From: Desertivibrio insolitus
GTDB lineage: Bacteria > Actinomycetota > Actinomycetes > Actinomycetales > Microbacteriaceae
Length of the DNA: 64,000 bases
Direction: 5' to 3'
Assembly (NCBI RefSeq): GCF_017355965.1
Contig: NZ_JAFIQW010000005.1
Span: 1 to 64,000, forward strand
The notes under the pieces are model-generated. The model saw only the letters and a program-made list of their open reading frames with translations. It was not told the DNA's origin and ran no database searches. Numbering within the stretch: the first letter of the stretch is position 1; each line of letters starts with the position of its first letter. A program made the position numbers and the translations under genes. Shown piece by piece: positions 38,833-46,350 of the stretch.

Positions 38833-39027
38833 TCACCGGCGGTCGAACGACTGGTAGGCGAGATCGAGCAGCTCGGCCGCGCGCAGGTTGAGGCGACGGG
38901 ACTCGTCGAGGTCGGCGTTCAGCTCGGCGAGCTGCTCGCGCAGCTCCTGCACCTCGCGTTCGAGTCGGTGCACGCTCTCCCACACCTCGTCGTGCTCGGT
39001 CATGGCCTTGATCGGATGGAAGTTCAC
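38833..39027 (-). CDS. 64-residue coiled-coil protein in the glycan cluster
   Basis: A short gene starting GTG at 39027, overlapping the LicD-methyltransferase stop as GTGA and preceded by GAGGAGCAGATC, a good ribosome binding site. The protein opens VNFHPIKAMTEHDEVWESVH and continues as one heptad-patterned helix (RLEREVQELREQLAELNADL), ending DLAYQSFDRR. It could act as a small scaffold or subunit for the neighbouring enzymes. A later ATG (M9) could also be used. I know no family for it. Confidence 0.7.
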   Translation of the reverse strand: MNFHPIKAMTEHDEVWESVHRLEREVQELREQLAELNADLDESRRLNLRAAELLDLAYQSFDRR

Positions 39028-40556
39028 GATCTGCTCCTCACGGTGACTCTGCTCAGGCCGTCGTCGGCCTCGTACCGCTCGTCGACGACGTCGAGCGAGT
39101 ACCGCTCGAGGGCGTCGAACAGCGCCTGCCGCGGTCGCGGGGCGAGGTCGTTCCAGCCGGGGTGGGGGATCTGCTCGCCGACGTCGAGCTCGAGGTGCGC
39201 GGTCCCGCCACTCGTGCGGAGGGCGTGCCGGATGAATCGGAGCGAGACGTCCCAGCCGAGCGGGCTCAGGGCGTTGAACAGTTGCCGCGCGTAGATGTGG
39301 GTGGAGGGGTCCGCGGTCGCGCTGCAGCGCCCCCACAACCGCACGGCGTCGCGGTCGCTGTTGAGGTTGACGCGCTCGTACGTCGGCGGCCGGTCCATCC
39401 CCGCGGCGACGCGCCGCGCGTTGACGAGGGCGGGCCGGCTGAAGTCGACCGCGAGCACGGGGTGCCCGCGCTCGGCGAAGAACCGGGCGTCGTCGCCGAG
39501 CCCGCAGCCGAGCTCGATCACCCTCGCGTCGGGCTCGAGGCCCGCGGCGACGGAGCGGGCGAAGTCCGACGGCCCGTGGTCGTAGCCGGTGCCGATCGCG
39601 GTGCGGTGCGACTCCTCCCAGTTCTCCCGGTCGAAGTCGAAGTGGTTGAGCCACCAGAAGTAGCGGCGGGCCGCGGCGGGCGGGGTCTCGAAGCGGAAGG
39701 CGGGGTCGGGCGTCGCCCAGCCGGGCCCGTAGATCGCGGCGAGCAGCGTCTCGGGGGCGGCCGGTGCCGGCAGCGAGTGCCCGTTGACGTCGATCGGATG
39801 CGTCGGCAGGAGCCGAACGCGCGCGGCCCGCTCGCGGGCGTGGAAGGTGCCGTAGAACCATCCGTCGCACACGAAGTACGTGAAGATGTCGATGTAGAAC
39901 GCGTCGCTGACGCTGTCGCCGGGGAACATCACCTGGAGGTGTCCGCTCGAGTGGCGGACGAGCTCGTAGCCCTCCTCGAGCAGCCCCCGCTCGAGCTCGA
40001 GGCTCTCCAGCACGATGTCGGACGGGTTGTCGAACCGGCTGAGGTAGGCGAGGTCGGCGTCGTCGTCGTGCGGCAGCATCCGTCCGTCGCGGACGGGGCC
40101 GAGCAGCGTGCCGCCGGTCACGAAGAGCTCGTGACCGAACCGCTCGCGCACGAGGGCGACGAGGCGCTCGGTCTCGTGCAGCACGCCCTCGACGAGGTCC
40201 GGGTCGCGGCCCTCGAACGACTTCGCGAGGCGGCCCCACTTGTTCACGACGAGCGGGGTGCCGGAGCCGGGGTCGACGAGCGTCAGCGGAGCATCCGTGT
40301 CGCCGAAGACGACGGGCGCCTCTGCGAGCAGCGTCTCGCCCGCGTCGAGCCCGAGCCGGACGCGGCCGGTGAGACGCTCCGCGAGCGCGGGCGGCCACGA
40401 CACGACGAGGTCGCCGCGGGCGTCGCGCTGGGCCTCGTCGACGCGGAAGGTCCAGATCCGGCGGCCGTCGAAGCGCACGGAGAGCGCCTGATCCGATGCG
40501 AGTGCTACGCCTCCGACCCTGAGGAACTCGGGGGAGGCGGTGACCTCCGCGGTCAT
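39024..40556 (-). CDS. LicD-type transferase fused to SAM methyltransferase
   Basis: A 510-residue fusion. The N-terminal ~80 residues look like a small beta domain. The middle (about 135-300) is LicD/fukutin-like: VTGGTLLGPVRDGRMLPHDD with GTLLG at 149-153 and the acidic DDDAD at 164-168, the nucleotidyltransferase-fold site that transfers phosphocholine or phosphoribitol from a CDP donor. The C-terminal ~170 residues are a class I methyltransferase (VIELGCGLGDDARFF, motif I at about 348-356). The ATG at 40556 overlaps the upstream stop as ATGA. Directly following a CDP-ribitol synthase, a ribitol-phosphate transferase role is the simplest reading; CDP-choline is the alternative. Confidence 0.85.
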   Translation of the reverse strand: MTAEVTASPEFLRVGGVALASDQALSVRFDGRRIWTFRVDEAQRDARGDLVVSWPPALAERLTGRVRLGLDAGETLLAEAPVVFGDTDAPLTLVDPGSGTPLVVNKWGRLAKSFEGRDPDLVEGVLHETERLVALVRERFGHELFVTGGTLLGPVRDGRMLPHDDDADLAYLSRFDNPSDIVLESLELERGLLEEGYELVRHSSGHLQVMFPGDSVSDAFYIDIFTYFVCDGWFYGTFHARERAARVRLLPTHPIDVNGHSLPAPAAPETLLAAIYGPGWATPDPAFRFETPPAAARRYFWWLNHFDFDRENWEESHRTAIGTGYDHGPSDFARSVAAGLEPDARVIELGCGLGDDARFFAERGHPVLAVDFSRPALVNARRVAAGMDRPPTYERVNLNSDRDAVRLWGRCSATADPSTHIYARQLFNALSPLGWDVSLRFIRHALRTSGGTAHLELDVGEQIPHPGWNDLAPRPRQALFDALERYSLDVVDERYEADDGLSRVTVRSRS

Positions 40557-41971
40557 GACGCCGCGGTCGCGTGTGTCGACGCGGGCTCGGCCTGGGGAAG
40601 TCGGATGTCGAAGGTCTGACCGGTCGCCTCGGACGCGAGCACGCGCAGGCTGGCCTCGGCGACCGCGTCGACCCGCAGCAGCGATTCGGGCGCCTCGTGA
40701 CCGAAGGCCTTCTCGCGCATGGGGGTCGCGGTGCGGCTCGGGCTGATGCAGTTCACGCGGATGCCCTCGGTGTGCCACTCGTCGGCGAGCGCCTGCGTGA
40801 GGTTGACGATCGCCGCCTTGGTCGCCGAGTACACCGTGTAGTTCGCCCGGCCCCTGGTGTAGGAGCTCGACGCGTAGAGCATGAGCGACCCCTGCGAGGC
40901 CTTGAGGTATTCGTACGACTCCTGCGCGACGACGAACGCGGCGAGCAGATTGACCTCGACGTCGTGGTGCAGCTGGTCGTCGGACATCCGGTTGAGCGGC
41001 CCGACGGTGAGCACGCCGGCGGTGAGCACGACGTGATCGATCCGGCCGTAGCGCCGCTTCGCGTCGACGAGCGCGGCCGCGACGGACTCGCGCTGCTCGA
41101 CGTGAGTGCCGGTCGTCGTGCGGCTGCAGCCGACGGCGATGGCGCCGGCCTGACTCAGGCGCTCGCACAGCGCGGACCCGATGCCGGAGCTCGAGCCGAA
41201 GACCACGACGACCTTGCCCTGGAGCGCCGGCAGCGCGGCATCCGGTGCCGGGAGCGCGCGCAGCTGGAACAGCTTGTCGACGAGGTGGATGTCGATGGGC
41301 TGGGTGATCTTGATGTTCGCCTCGCGGCCCTCGACGACGAAGATCGGGGTGCCGGGCAGGTACTTGAGCACGACCGAGCAGTCGTCGGTCGCCGTGAAGT
41401 GGGGGTCCTCGGCCGCGTTCTCGTAGGCGCTGAGGAGCGTCGAGCGGCGGAAGCCCTGGGGGGTCTGGCCGCGGCGCAGCGAGGAGCGCGGGGGCACGTC
41501 GCTGATGAAGTTGCCCTCGTCGACCTCGACGATGGTGTCGGAGGAGGGGATCGCCGTGTCGACGGCGTCGTAGGAGTCAAGGGCGTCGACGCAGGTGCGG
41601 ATGACCTCGGGGTCGATGAGCGGACGCACGGCGTCGTGGAACAGGACCTTCGCGTCGGGGTCGTCGATCGCGAGCAGTGCGAGGCGCGAGGTCTCGTTGC
41701 GGGTGCCGCCGCCGGGCAGCACCGCCGTGATCTTGGGGTAGCGGCTCCGCGGCAGCAGGTCGGTGGTCTCCTCGAGCCAGTCTGCGTTGGTCATGACGAT
41801 GATCTCGTCGATGCACGGCGTGTCCTGGAACGTGTCGGCCGTGTGCTCGAGGCTGGTCTTGCCGGCGACCGGCACGAACTGCTTCGGGATGTCGAGGCCC
41901 ATCCGGGAGCCGATGCCGGCGGCGAGGATCACCGCCACCGTTCGCGGCCGCTGGGTCATCCGGATCGTCAT
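40553..41971 (-). CDS. Bifunctional IspD-like cytidylyltransferase/SDR, probable CDP-ribitol synthase
   Basis: A 472-residue fusion with the same domain order as Bcs1/Acs1 of Haemophilus, which reduces ribulose-5-phosphate and makes CDP-ribitol. The N-terminal cytidylyltransferase shows VILAAGIGSRMGLDIPKQF and FHDAVRPLID; the C-terminal SDR shows VVVFGSSSGIG (cofactor loop at 259-265) and YSATK (Y381, K385). A stand-alone IspD for isoprenoids would lack the SDR, so that role is less likely. The ATG at 41971 follows GAAGGGAGGACG. It is the first gene of the envelope-glycan operon and lies about 125 bp downstream of a PHO-box-like repeat array. Confidence 0.88.
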   Translation of the reverse strand: MTIRMTQRPRTVAVILAAGIGSRMGLDIPKQFVPVAGKTSLEHTADTFQDTPCIDEIIVMTNADWLEETTDLLPRSRYPKITAVLPGGGTRNETSRLALLAIDDPDAKVLFHDAVRPLIDPEVIRTCVDALDSYDAVDTAIPSSDTIVEVDEGNFISDVPPRSSLRRGQTPQGFRRSTLLSAYENAAEDPHFTATDDCSVVLKYLPGTPIFVVEGREANIKITQPIDIHLVDKLFQLRALPAPDAALPALQGKVVVVFGSSSGIGSALCERLSQAGAIAVGCSRTTTGTHVEQRESVAAALVDAKRRYGRIDHVVLTAGVLTVGPLNRMSDDQLHHDVEVNLLAAFVVAQESYEYLKASQGSLMLYASSSYTRGRANYTVYSATKAAIVNLTQALADEWHTEGIRVNCISPSRTATPMREKAFGHEAPESLLRVDAVAEASLRVLASEATGQTFDIRLPQAEPASTHATAAS

Positions 41972-42095
41972 CGTCCTCCCTTCGGCCGCGTGCGCGGTGG
42001 CGTCGTGACCACCGGCCGCCGTGGCGGGTCTCGTGTCAACTCATGTCGTCCCCCAAGTTGAGCCCCTTGGAACCTGAGGATTCACCGGCTTTACA

Positions 42096-42128
42096 GGCGG
42101 GTGAACCACTGGTAAACGCGAGGTGAAC
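42096..42128 (-). promoter_or_regulatory. PhoP (PHO) box-like array, three 11-nt direct repeats
   Basis: On the minus strand three units follow without gaps: GTTCACCTCGC (42128-42118), GTTTACCAGTG (42117-42107) and GTTCACCCGCC (42106-42096). The first seven bases match GTTCACC in two units and 6 of 7 in the other. An 11-nt repeat with a GTTCACC core is the hallmark of Streptomyces PhoP operators. It lies upstream of the CDP-ribitol operon and points to control by phosphate starvation. Seen in sequence; the regulator itself is not in the window. Confidence 0.7.
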
Positions 42129-42157
42129 GGGTGCGCCCGCGCCAGGCGGGCGCACCC
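42129..42157 (-). terminator. Terminator of the ohr gene
   Basis: 12-bp arms GGGTGCGCCCGC (42129-42140) and GCGGGCGCACCC (42146-42157) with a 5-nt loop, about 33 nt past the ohr stop on the minus strand and directly next to the PHO-box-like array. Confidence 0.8.
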
Positions 42158-42190
42158 TCGGTACCGCGGATTTGCCGGTCACGCACCCTG

Positions 42191-42634
42191 TTAGGCCATC
42201 TCGGTCTGCAGCACGACCTCGATGTTGCCCCTCGTCGCGTTCGAGTAGGGGCAGAGTTCGTGAGCGCGTTGGGTGAGCCGCTCACCCTCTTCCTGGGTGA
42301 CGCCGTCGAGCTCCACGACGAGGGTGACCGCGAGGCCGTATGCTCCGCCCCCGGTCGGGCCGATCCCGACCTCGGCGGTGACGGCGCTGTCCGCGATCGC
42401 GAGACCGAGCTGCTTGGCCGCGCCCTTCAGTGCCGAGTGGAAGCACGCGGAGTACCCGGCGGCGAACAGCTGCTCGGGGTTCGTCGCGCCACCGGGGCCG
42501 CCGAGCTCCTTCGGCGTCCGCACCTCCTGGTCGAGAAAGCCGTCGGTGCTGCGGACGTGGCCGTTGCGGCCGTCACCCGTGCTCGTGGCCGAGGCGGTGT
42601 AGAGGATGCGGGTCGTCTTCTCGTCGGTGGTCAT
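42191..42634 (-). CDS. ohr: Organic hydroperoxide resistance protein (Ohr/OsmC)
   Basis: A 147-residue thiol peroxidase that reduces organic hydroperoxides. Both active Cys residues are present: FAAGYSACFHSAL and HELCPYSNATRGNIEV. TPKELGGPGGATNPEQLFAA is the Ohr signature, and ILYTASATSTGDGRNGHVRS the N-terminus. The ATG at 42634 is preferred over an in-frame TTG at 42646. A TetR-type regulator gene lies 87 nt upstream on the same strand rather than the usual MarR-type OhrR. Confidence 0.95.
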   Translation of the reverse strand: MTTDEKTTRILYTASATSTGDGRNGHVRSTDGFLDQEVRTPKELGGPGGATNPEQLFAAGYSACFHSALKGAAKQLGLAIADSAVTAEVGIGPTGGGAYGLAVTLVVELDGVTQEEGERLTQRAHELCPYSNATRGNIEVVLQTEMA

Positions 42635-42721
42635 CCGTCGAGCCAATACGGGCAGGGTGGGCGCCAGGTGGGTCCGGCCTCCGAAAGCGGCGGATGCCGC
42701 GCGGGACGCTCCGGGCGGAGG

Positions 42722-43360
42722 TCAGAGACCGCGGTCGACCATGTCGAGCAGGTGCTCGGTCGTGCGCTCGATGAGATCGTCGGTGAGCCCGTAGAGGGGC
42801 CCGTCGATCACGAGCATCCCGAGCCCGTGCACGGACGACCATGCGAGGAACTCGGCGTTCGGTCGTCGTTCGGGCGGGAGAACGCCCGCCTCGACCAGCT
42901 CGTCGAGCACGGCGCCGAGGATCTGGAACGGGGTGCGCCCGCTCTCACCCGCCTTGTCCGGCGCGAAGGCGCGGGCCATGTCCTCGGGCACGGAGAACGC
43001 CGTGCGGAACAGCCCGGGCTCGTCCCGGGCGAAGCGGAGGTACGCGCGGCCGACCGCGCGCAGCCGTGCCCTGGCATCCGTCGCCGGGTCGCCGGACGCC
43101 GGAAGCTGTGCGAGCGTCTGCTCCATGACGTCGGCGGCGAGCCCCTGAGCGACGCCGGAGACCGCGAGCATGAGGGCGTTGCGGTCGGCGAAGTGCCGGT
43201 ACGCGGCGTTGGGGGAGACCCCGGCGGTCCTCGTCGCCTCGCGCAGCACGATCGCGCCGGGTCCGCCGGCGCGCGCCATGGCGAAGCCCGCCTCGACGAG
43301 CGCGCGGCGCAGGTCGCCGTGTCGGTAGGTGCTGCGTGACCGCACCGCCTGCTCGCTCAA
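42722..43360 (-). CDS. TetR/AcrR-family transcriptional regulator
   Basis: A 212-residue repressor-type protein. The N-terminal HTH ([40 protein letters not shown]) is followed by an all-helical TetR_C ligand domain ([18 protein letters not shown]). The start appears to be TTG at 43360, because GGGAGGT sits 4 nt upstream of it and no ATG or GTG precedes the HTH. It is divergent from the VOC gene across 122 bp and upstream of ohr; either could be its target. The ligand is unknown. Confidence 0.9.
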   Translation of the reverse strand: MSEQAVRSRSTYRHGDLRRALVEAGFAMARAGGPGAIVLREATRTAGVSPNAAYRHFADRNALMLAVSGVAQGLAADVMEQTLAQLPASGDPATDARARLRAVGRAYLRFARDEPGLFRTAFSVPEDMARAFAPDKAGESGRTPFQILGAVLDELVEAGVLPPERRPNAEFLAWSSVHGLGMLVIDGPLYGLTDDLIERTTEHLLDMVDRGL

Positions 43361-43482
43361 TCGGACCTCCCGCTCGTTCCGCCCGGGTCAGGGTACCCGC
43401 GGTCGGCGGAGCGCACTGGACAACGCCGGCACGACGTCGGATTGTGTACGTCGTTCACATCACGCTAGTGCGGAGGACGACG

Positions 43483-43866
43483 ATGTTCCAAGCGACCGCT
43501 GCGTTCAGCGGCTTCGCCGTGCGCGACACGGGCGAGGCGCGTCGCTTCTACTCGGAGGTGCTCGGCCTCGACGTGCGCGAGAACGACATGGGCATCCTCG
43601 AACTGACCCTGCCGGGCGGCGCGCTCGTGATCGCGTATCCGAAGCCCGACCACGAGCCGGCCGGGTTCACGATCCTGAACTTCGCCGTGCCGGACGTGGA
43701 GGCTGCCGTCGACGAGCTCAACCGGCTGGGCGTCGAGACGAAGATCTACCGCGACCCGGACTACGGCACCGACGCGAAGGGCATCGCGAGGGGTGGCACG
43801 CGCGGGCCGGACATCGCGTGGTTCCGCGACCCCTCGGGCAACGTGCTCTCGGTGCTCGCGGGCTGA
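43483..43866 (+). CDS. VOC-superfamily (glyoxalase-like) protein
   Basis: 127 residues with two betaalphabetabetabeta units. [20 protein letters not shown] opens the first and [13 protein letters not shown] closes the second, with metal-site type residues typical of glyoxalase/bleomycin-resistance/dioxygenase folds. The ATG at 43483 is preceded by CGGAGGACGACG; the frame is open further upstream but without support. It is divergent from the TetR gene and may be its target. The reaction cannot be specified. Confidence 0.88.
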   Translation: MFQATAAFSGFAVRDTGEARRFYSEVLGLDVRENDMGILELTLPGGALVIAYPKPDHEPAGFTILNFAVPDVEAAVDELNRLGVETKIYRDPDYGTDAKGIARGGTRGPDIAWFRDPSGNVLSVLAG

Positions 43867-43890
43867 CGCGCGCGCTGCCACGATGGCGAC

Positions 43891-44343
43891 ATGAGGATCA
43901 CCACGACGGTGCTCGCCACCGGCGGCACGACCACCGGGTTCGCGCTCACCGAGGAGCAGTTCGCCGCGCTCGGCCCCGGTCGACGGCATCCGGTGCGCGT
44001 GACGATCAACGGCTACAGCTACCGCACCACGGTCGCGCCCTACAAGGGCGAGTACGCGCTCTCGCTCAGCGCCGAGAACCGTCGCGGCGCGGGCATCGAG
44101 CCCGGCGACGAGGTGGAGCTCGAGATCGAACGCGACGACTCGCCGCCGGAGCTCGAGGTGCCGGCCGACCTCGCGGCCGCGCTCGCCGACGAGCCCGCCG
44201 CGCGGGCGTTCTTCGACGGCCTCGCGCCCTCGCACCGCAAGGAGTACGTGCGGTGGGTGGAGGAGCCGAAGAAGCCCGAGACGCGCGCCGGCCGCGTCGA
44301 AAAGGCGGTCGCGCTGCTCAGGGAGGGCAAGGCGCGCCACTGA
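43891..44343 (+). CDS. YdeI/OmdA-like protein with DUF1905 domain
   Basis: A 150-residue protein. The N-terminal DUF1905 beta-barrel (ALTEEQFAALGPGRRHPVRV, GYSYRTTVAPYKGEYALSLS) is followed by a bacteriocin-protection YdeI/OmpD-associated helical tail (FFDGLAPSHRKEYVRWVEEP, RVEKAVALLREGK). The family is common in actinobacteria, and a role in resistance to antimicrobial peptides is only suggested by annotation history. The ATG at 43891 lies 6 nt after CACGAT. It converges with the FBP gene across 5 nt. Confidence 0.85.
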   Translation: MRITTTVLATGGTTTGFALTEEQFAALGPGRRHPVRVTINGYSYRTTVAPYKGEYALSLSAENRRGAGIEPGDEVELEIERDDSPPELEVPADLAAALADEPAARAFFDGLAPSHRKEYVRWVEEPKKPETRAGRVEKAVALLREGKARH

Positions 44344-44348
44344 CGCGG

Positions 44349-44846
44349 CTAGGCCGCTTTCAGGACGTTGGCGGTGAAGCCGTCGAGCCGGCGGCCGAGG
44401 CCCGCCGCGCGGTGCGCGACGACGTGCTCGGCGGGCGGCGTCATGTCGGAGGCGGGCGGAAGGCCCATGCGGATCATGTGCGAGCAGCCCAGGTCGGCGC
44501 AGATGTAGGTGCCGACCGAGTCGCCGTTGCGCCCCGCCTCTCCGGCCCGGGGCGCCGAGAACAGCGACACCTGATCGGCCGGCTGCGGGGTCTGGCAGAG
44601 CAGGCACATCGCGTTGCGGCCGCGCGACATCGAGGACTCCGCCGCGCGCAGCATGATGCCGACGGGCTTGTCGTCGCGCCAGTACACGATCGCTCCGCGG
44701 TGCGGCATCCGGATGTCGCGCCAGCCGAGGTATTCGCGGTCCTCCCAGACCACCTCGTGCAGGCCCGGCAGCCAGAGCCGGTCCGCGTCGCCGCGGCTGG
44801 CGTTGACGAAGGACGAGCGGATGTCGGCGGCGGTGAGTGGCTTCAT
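44349..44846 (-). CDS. FBP-domain (FusB-like) EF-G-binding protein
   Basis: A 165-residue protein with the FBP/FusB treble-clef zinc finger: MCLLCQTPQ supplies CxxC and YICADLGCSHMIR the second Cys pair. The N-terminal part (MKPLTAADIRSSFVNASRGD, LPGLHEVVWEDREYLGWRD) matches the FBP family. FusB-type relatives bind elongation factor G and free it from ribosomes stalled by fusidic acid. Chromosomal homologues are widespread in actinobacteria, so resistance should not be assumed. The ATG is at 44846. Confidence 0.85.
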   Translation of the reverse strand: MKPLTAADIRSSFVNASRGDADRLWLPGLHEVVWEDREYLGWRDIRMPHRGAIVYWRDDKPVGIMLRAAESSMSRGRNAMCLLCQTPQPADQVSLFSAPRAGEAGRNGDSVGTYICADLGCSHMIRMGLPPASDMTPPAEHVVAHRAAGLGRRLDGFTANVLKAA

Positions 44847-44883
44847 GAGACCCGTTCAGCGTAGTCGCGGGCTCGCGAACGCG

Positions 44884-45123
44884 TCACTTGTCGAACTGCG
44901 GGATCCCGTGGATGTCCTTCGGGTCGATCTCGACCGCGCCGTCGTCGGTGTAGTCGCCCGTGCCGGGCGCGACCTTCACGTCGTCCGGGTCCACGTCCGG
45001 GTCGTCCCGCACGGCCCGCGCCGGGTCGTCGCGCTGGGCGTTCGCCATCTCACCCTCGCTCGACGGGCTGTACGAGGTGTCGTGCTCGGTGAGCTCGTTG
45101 TCGTTCGGCGTCTTGTCGCTCAT
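44884..45123 (-). CDS. Small acidic, probably disordered protein (79 aa)
   Basis: Opens MSDKTPNDNELTEHDTSYSP and is rich in Asp, Pro and Glu, including DDPARAVRDDPDVDPDD and an end DPKDIHGIPQFDK. There are no hydrophobic segments. The start is well supported: ATG at 45123 with CGGAGG as spacer after a TACCGT hexamer. I know no family. The neighbouring small gene on the same strand is also acidic. Confidence 0.7.
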   Translation of the reverse strand: MSDKTPNDNELTEHDTSYSPSSEGEMANAQRDDPARAVRDDPDVDPDDVKVAPGTGDYTDDGAVEIDPKDIHGIPQFDK

Positions 45124-45129
45124 CCTCCG

Positions 45130-45135
45130 ACGGTA
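45130..45135 (-). promoter_or_regulatory. -10 hexamer of the 79-residue protein gene
   Basis: TACCGT on the minus strand, a 6-nt spacer CGGAGG, then ATG at 45123. The spacer could also act as a ribosome binding site if transcription starts earlier. Confidence 0.45.
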
Positions 45136-45169
45136 TGCCGCGGGGCAGCGCTCCGCGTCCAGGCTCCGC

Positions 45170-45373
45170 TCAGGAGGGCTGGCGGGGCTCCTCCTCGTCG
45201 CTGTCGCTGTCGTCGGCGAGGTTCGGCGCCTTGTCGGGCTCCTCGCCGGAGTCGGTCGCGCCGCGCGGCCACTCGTCCTCGCCCGTGGCCTCGATCGAGC
45301 GGACGGCGTCTTCCAGGTCGCTGTTGGGCCGCGCGGAGGAGACGCGCTCGGACGGGTGCTCGTGTTCGCTCAT
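45170..45373 (-). CDS. Small acidic hypothetical protein (67 aa)
   Basis: Starts MSEHEHPSERVSSARPNSDL and ends DSDSDEEEPRQPS; strongly acidic and probably disordered. ATG at 45373 with TAACGT 6 nt upstream. It lies divergent from DUF3097 across 64 bp. No family recognised. Confidence 0.65.
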   Translation of the reverse strand: MSEHEHPSERVSSARPNSDLEDAVRSIEATGEDEWPRGATDSGEEPDKAPNLADDSDSDEEEPRQPS

Positions 45374-45379
45374 GAGTCC

Positions 45380-45385
45380 ACGTTA
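45380..45385 (-). promoter_or_regulatory. -10 hexamer of the 67-residue protein gene
   Basis: TAACGT on the minus strand, a 6-nt spacer (GGACTC), then ATG at 45373. Confidence 0.45.
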
Positions 45386-45424
45386 GGCACGGCCAGTCGC
45401 CGTGGATAGACCGCGGCGTCGGCC

Positions 45425-45430
45425 TACCCT
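45425..45430 (+). promoter_or_regulatory. -10 hexamer of the DUF3097 gene
   Basis: TACCCT, a 7-nt spacer (CGCTCGG), then GTG at 45438. Confidence 0.48.
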
Positions 45431-45437
45431 CGCTCGG

Positions 45438-46286
45438 GTGACGATCGACACCAACTGGGACCGTTACGGCGGCGACGTCCTCGCCGGCGACTGGAAGAAG
45501 AAGTCGGCACCGAAGCCGAAGGTCGTTCCGGCCGACCGCGACCTCGTCGTGGAGGAGGTCGCGACGGGCTTTGTGGGCGCCGTGCTCGGCCTCGAGGGTC
45601 GCTACGTGCGGCTCGAGGACCGCAAGGGCAAGGTGCGGCTCTTCCCGCTCGGGCCCGGGTTCCTCGTCGACGGCGAGCCGGTCGCGCTCAAGGCGCCGAG
45701 CGCCCCGTCGAAGAGCCCGATGCGCACGGCATCCGGCTCGTTCGCGGTCGAGGAGCAGCGTGCCCGTGTCGCTCGGGCCAGTCGCATCTACGTCGAGGGC
45801 CGGCACGACGCCGAGCTCGTCGAGAAGGTCTGGGGCGACGACCTGCGGGTCGAGGGTGTGGTGGTGGAGTACCTCGAGGGCGTCGACCACCTCGAGGCGC
45901 TGCTCGACCGGCAGCGCCCCACCCGCGAGGCGCGCGTCGGTGTGCTCGTCGACCACCTCGTGCCGGGGTCGAAGGAGCAGCGGATCGCGGATGCCGTCGC
46001 GCGCGGCCCGCACGGGCAGAACGTGCTCGTCGTCGGCCACCCCTACGTCGACATCTGGCAGGCGGTGAAGCCGGCTCGCGTCGGCCTCGAGGTGTGGCCC
46101 GTGATCCCGCGCTCGATCGAGTGGAAGCACGGCATCTGCGACGCGCTCGGCTGGCCGCACGACGACCAGGCCGACATCGCGAGGGCGTGGAAGCGGATCC
46201 TCACGCGGGTGACCTCGTACGCCGACCTCGAGCCCCAGCTGCTCGGCCGGGTCGAGCAGCTCATCGACTTCGTCACCGTCGGCTGA
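45438..46286 (+). CDS. DUF3097 family protein
   Basis: A 282-residue actinobacteria-specific protein. The N-terminus VTIDTNWDRYGGDVLAGDW is the DUF3097 signature. The centre, RASRIYVEGRHDAELVEKVW, then VLVDHLVPGSKEQRIA, resembles a Toprim fold with its Glu and Asp metal ligands, as in primase/topoisomerase or OLD-like proteins. Role unknown. The GTG at 45438 is placed by family similarity and the leaderless promoter pattern. It is often found near heat-shock or translation genes in actinobacteria, which is not the case here. Confidence 0.9.
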   Translation: MTIDTNWDRYGGDVLAGDWKKKSAPKPKVVPADRDLVVEEVATGFVGAVLGLEGRYVRLEDRKGKVRLFPLGPGFLVDGEPVALKAPSAPSKSPMRTASGSFAVEEQRARVARASRIYVEGRHDAELVEKVWGDDLRVEGVVVEYLEGVDHLEALLDRQRPTREARVGVLVDHLVPGSKEQRIADAVARGPHGQNVLVVGHPYVDIWQAVKPARVGLEVWPVIPRSIEWKHGICDALGWPHDDQADIARAWKRILTRVTSYADLEPQLLGRVEQLIDFVTVG

Positions 46287-46338
46287 GGTTCTGCTGGCCG
46301 TAACCTGGGCGCCACCTAGGAGCGGGACGGCACGCCCG

Positions 46339-46344
46339 TAGGCT
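46339..46344 (+). promoter_or_regulatory. -10 hexamer of the AI-2E transporter gene
   Basis: TAGGCT, a 6-nt spacer (CGGAGC), then ATG at 46351. Confidence 0.48.
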
Positions 46345-46350
46345 CGGAGC

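Noticed and set aside
40553-41971. Reading the cytidylyltransferase as the isoprenoid enzyme IspD
   Set aside because: The C-terminal SDR with YxxxK, the LicD-type neighbour and the absence of ispF argue for CDP-ribitol synthesis instead.
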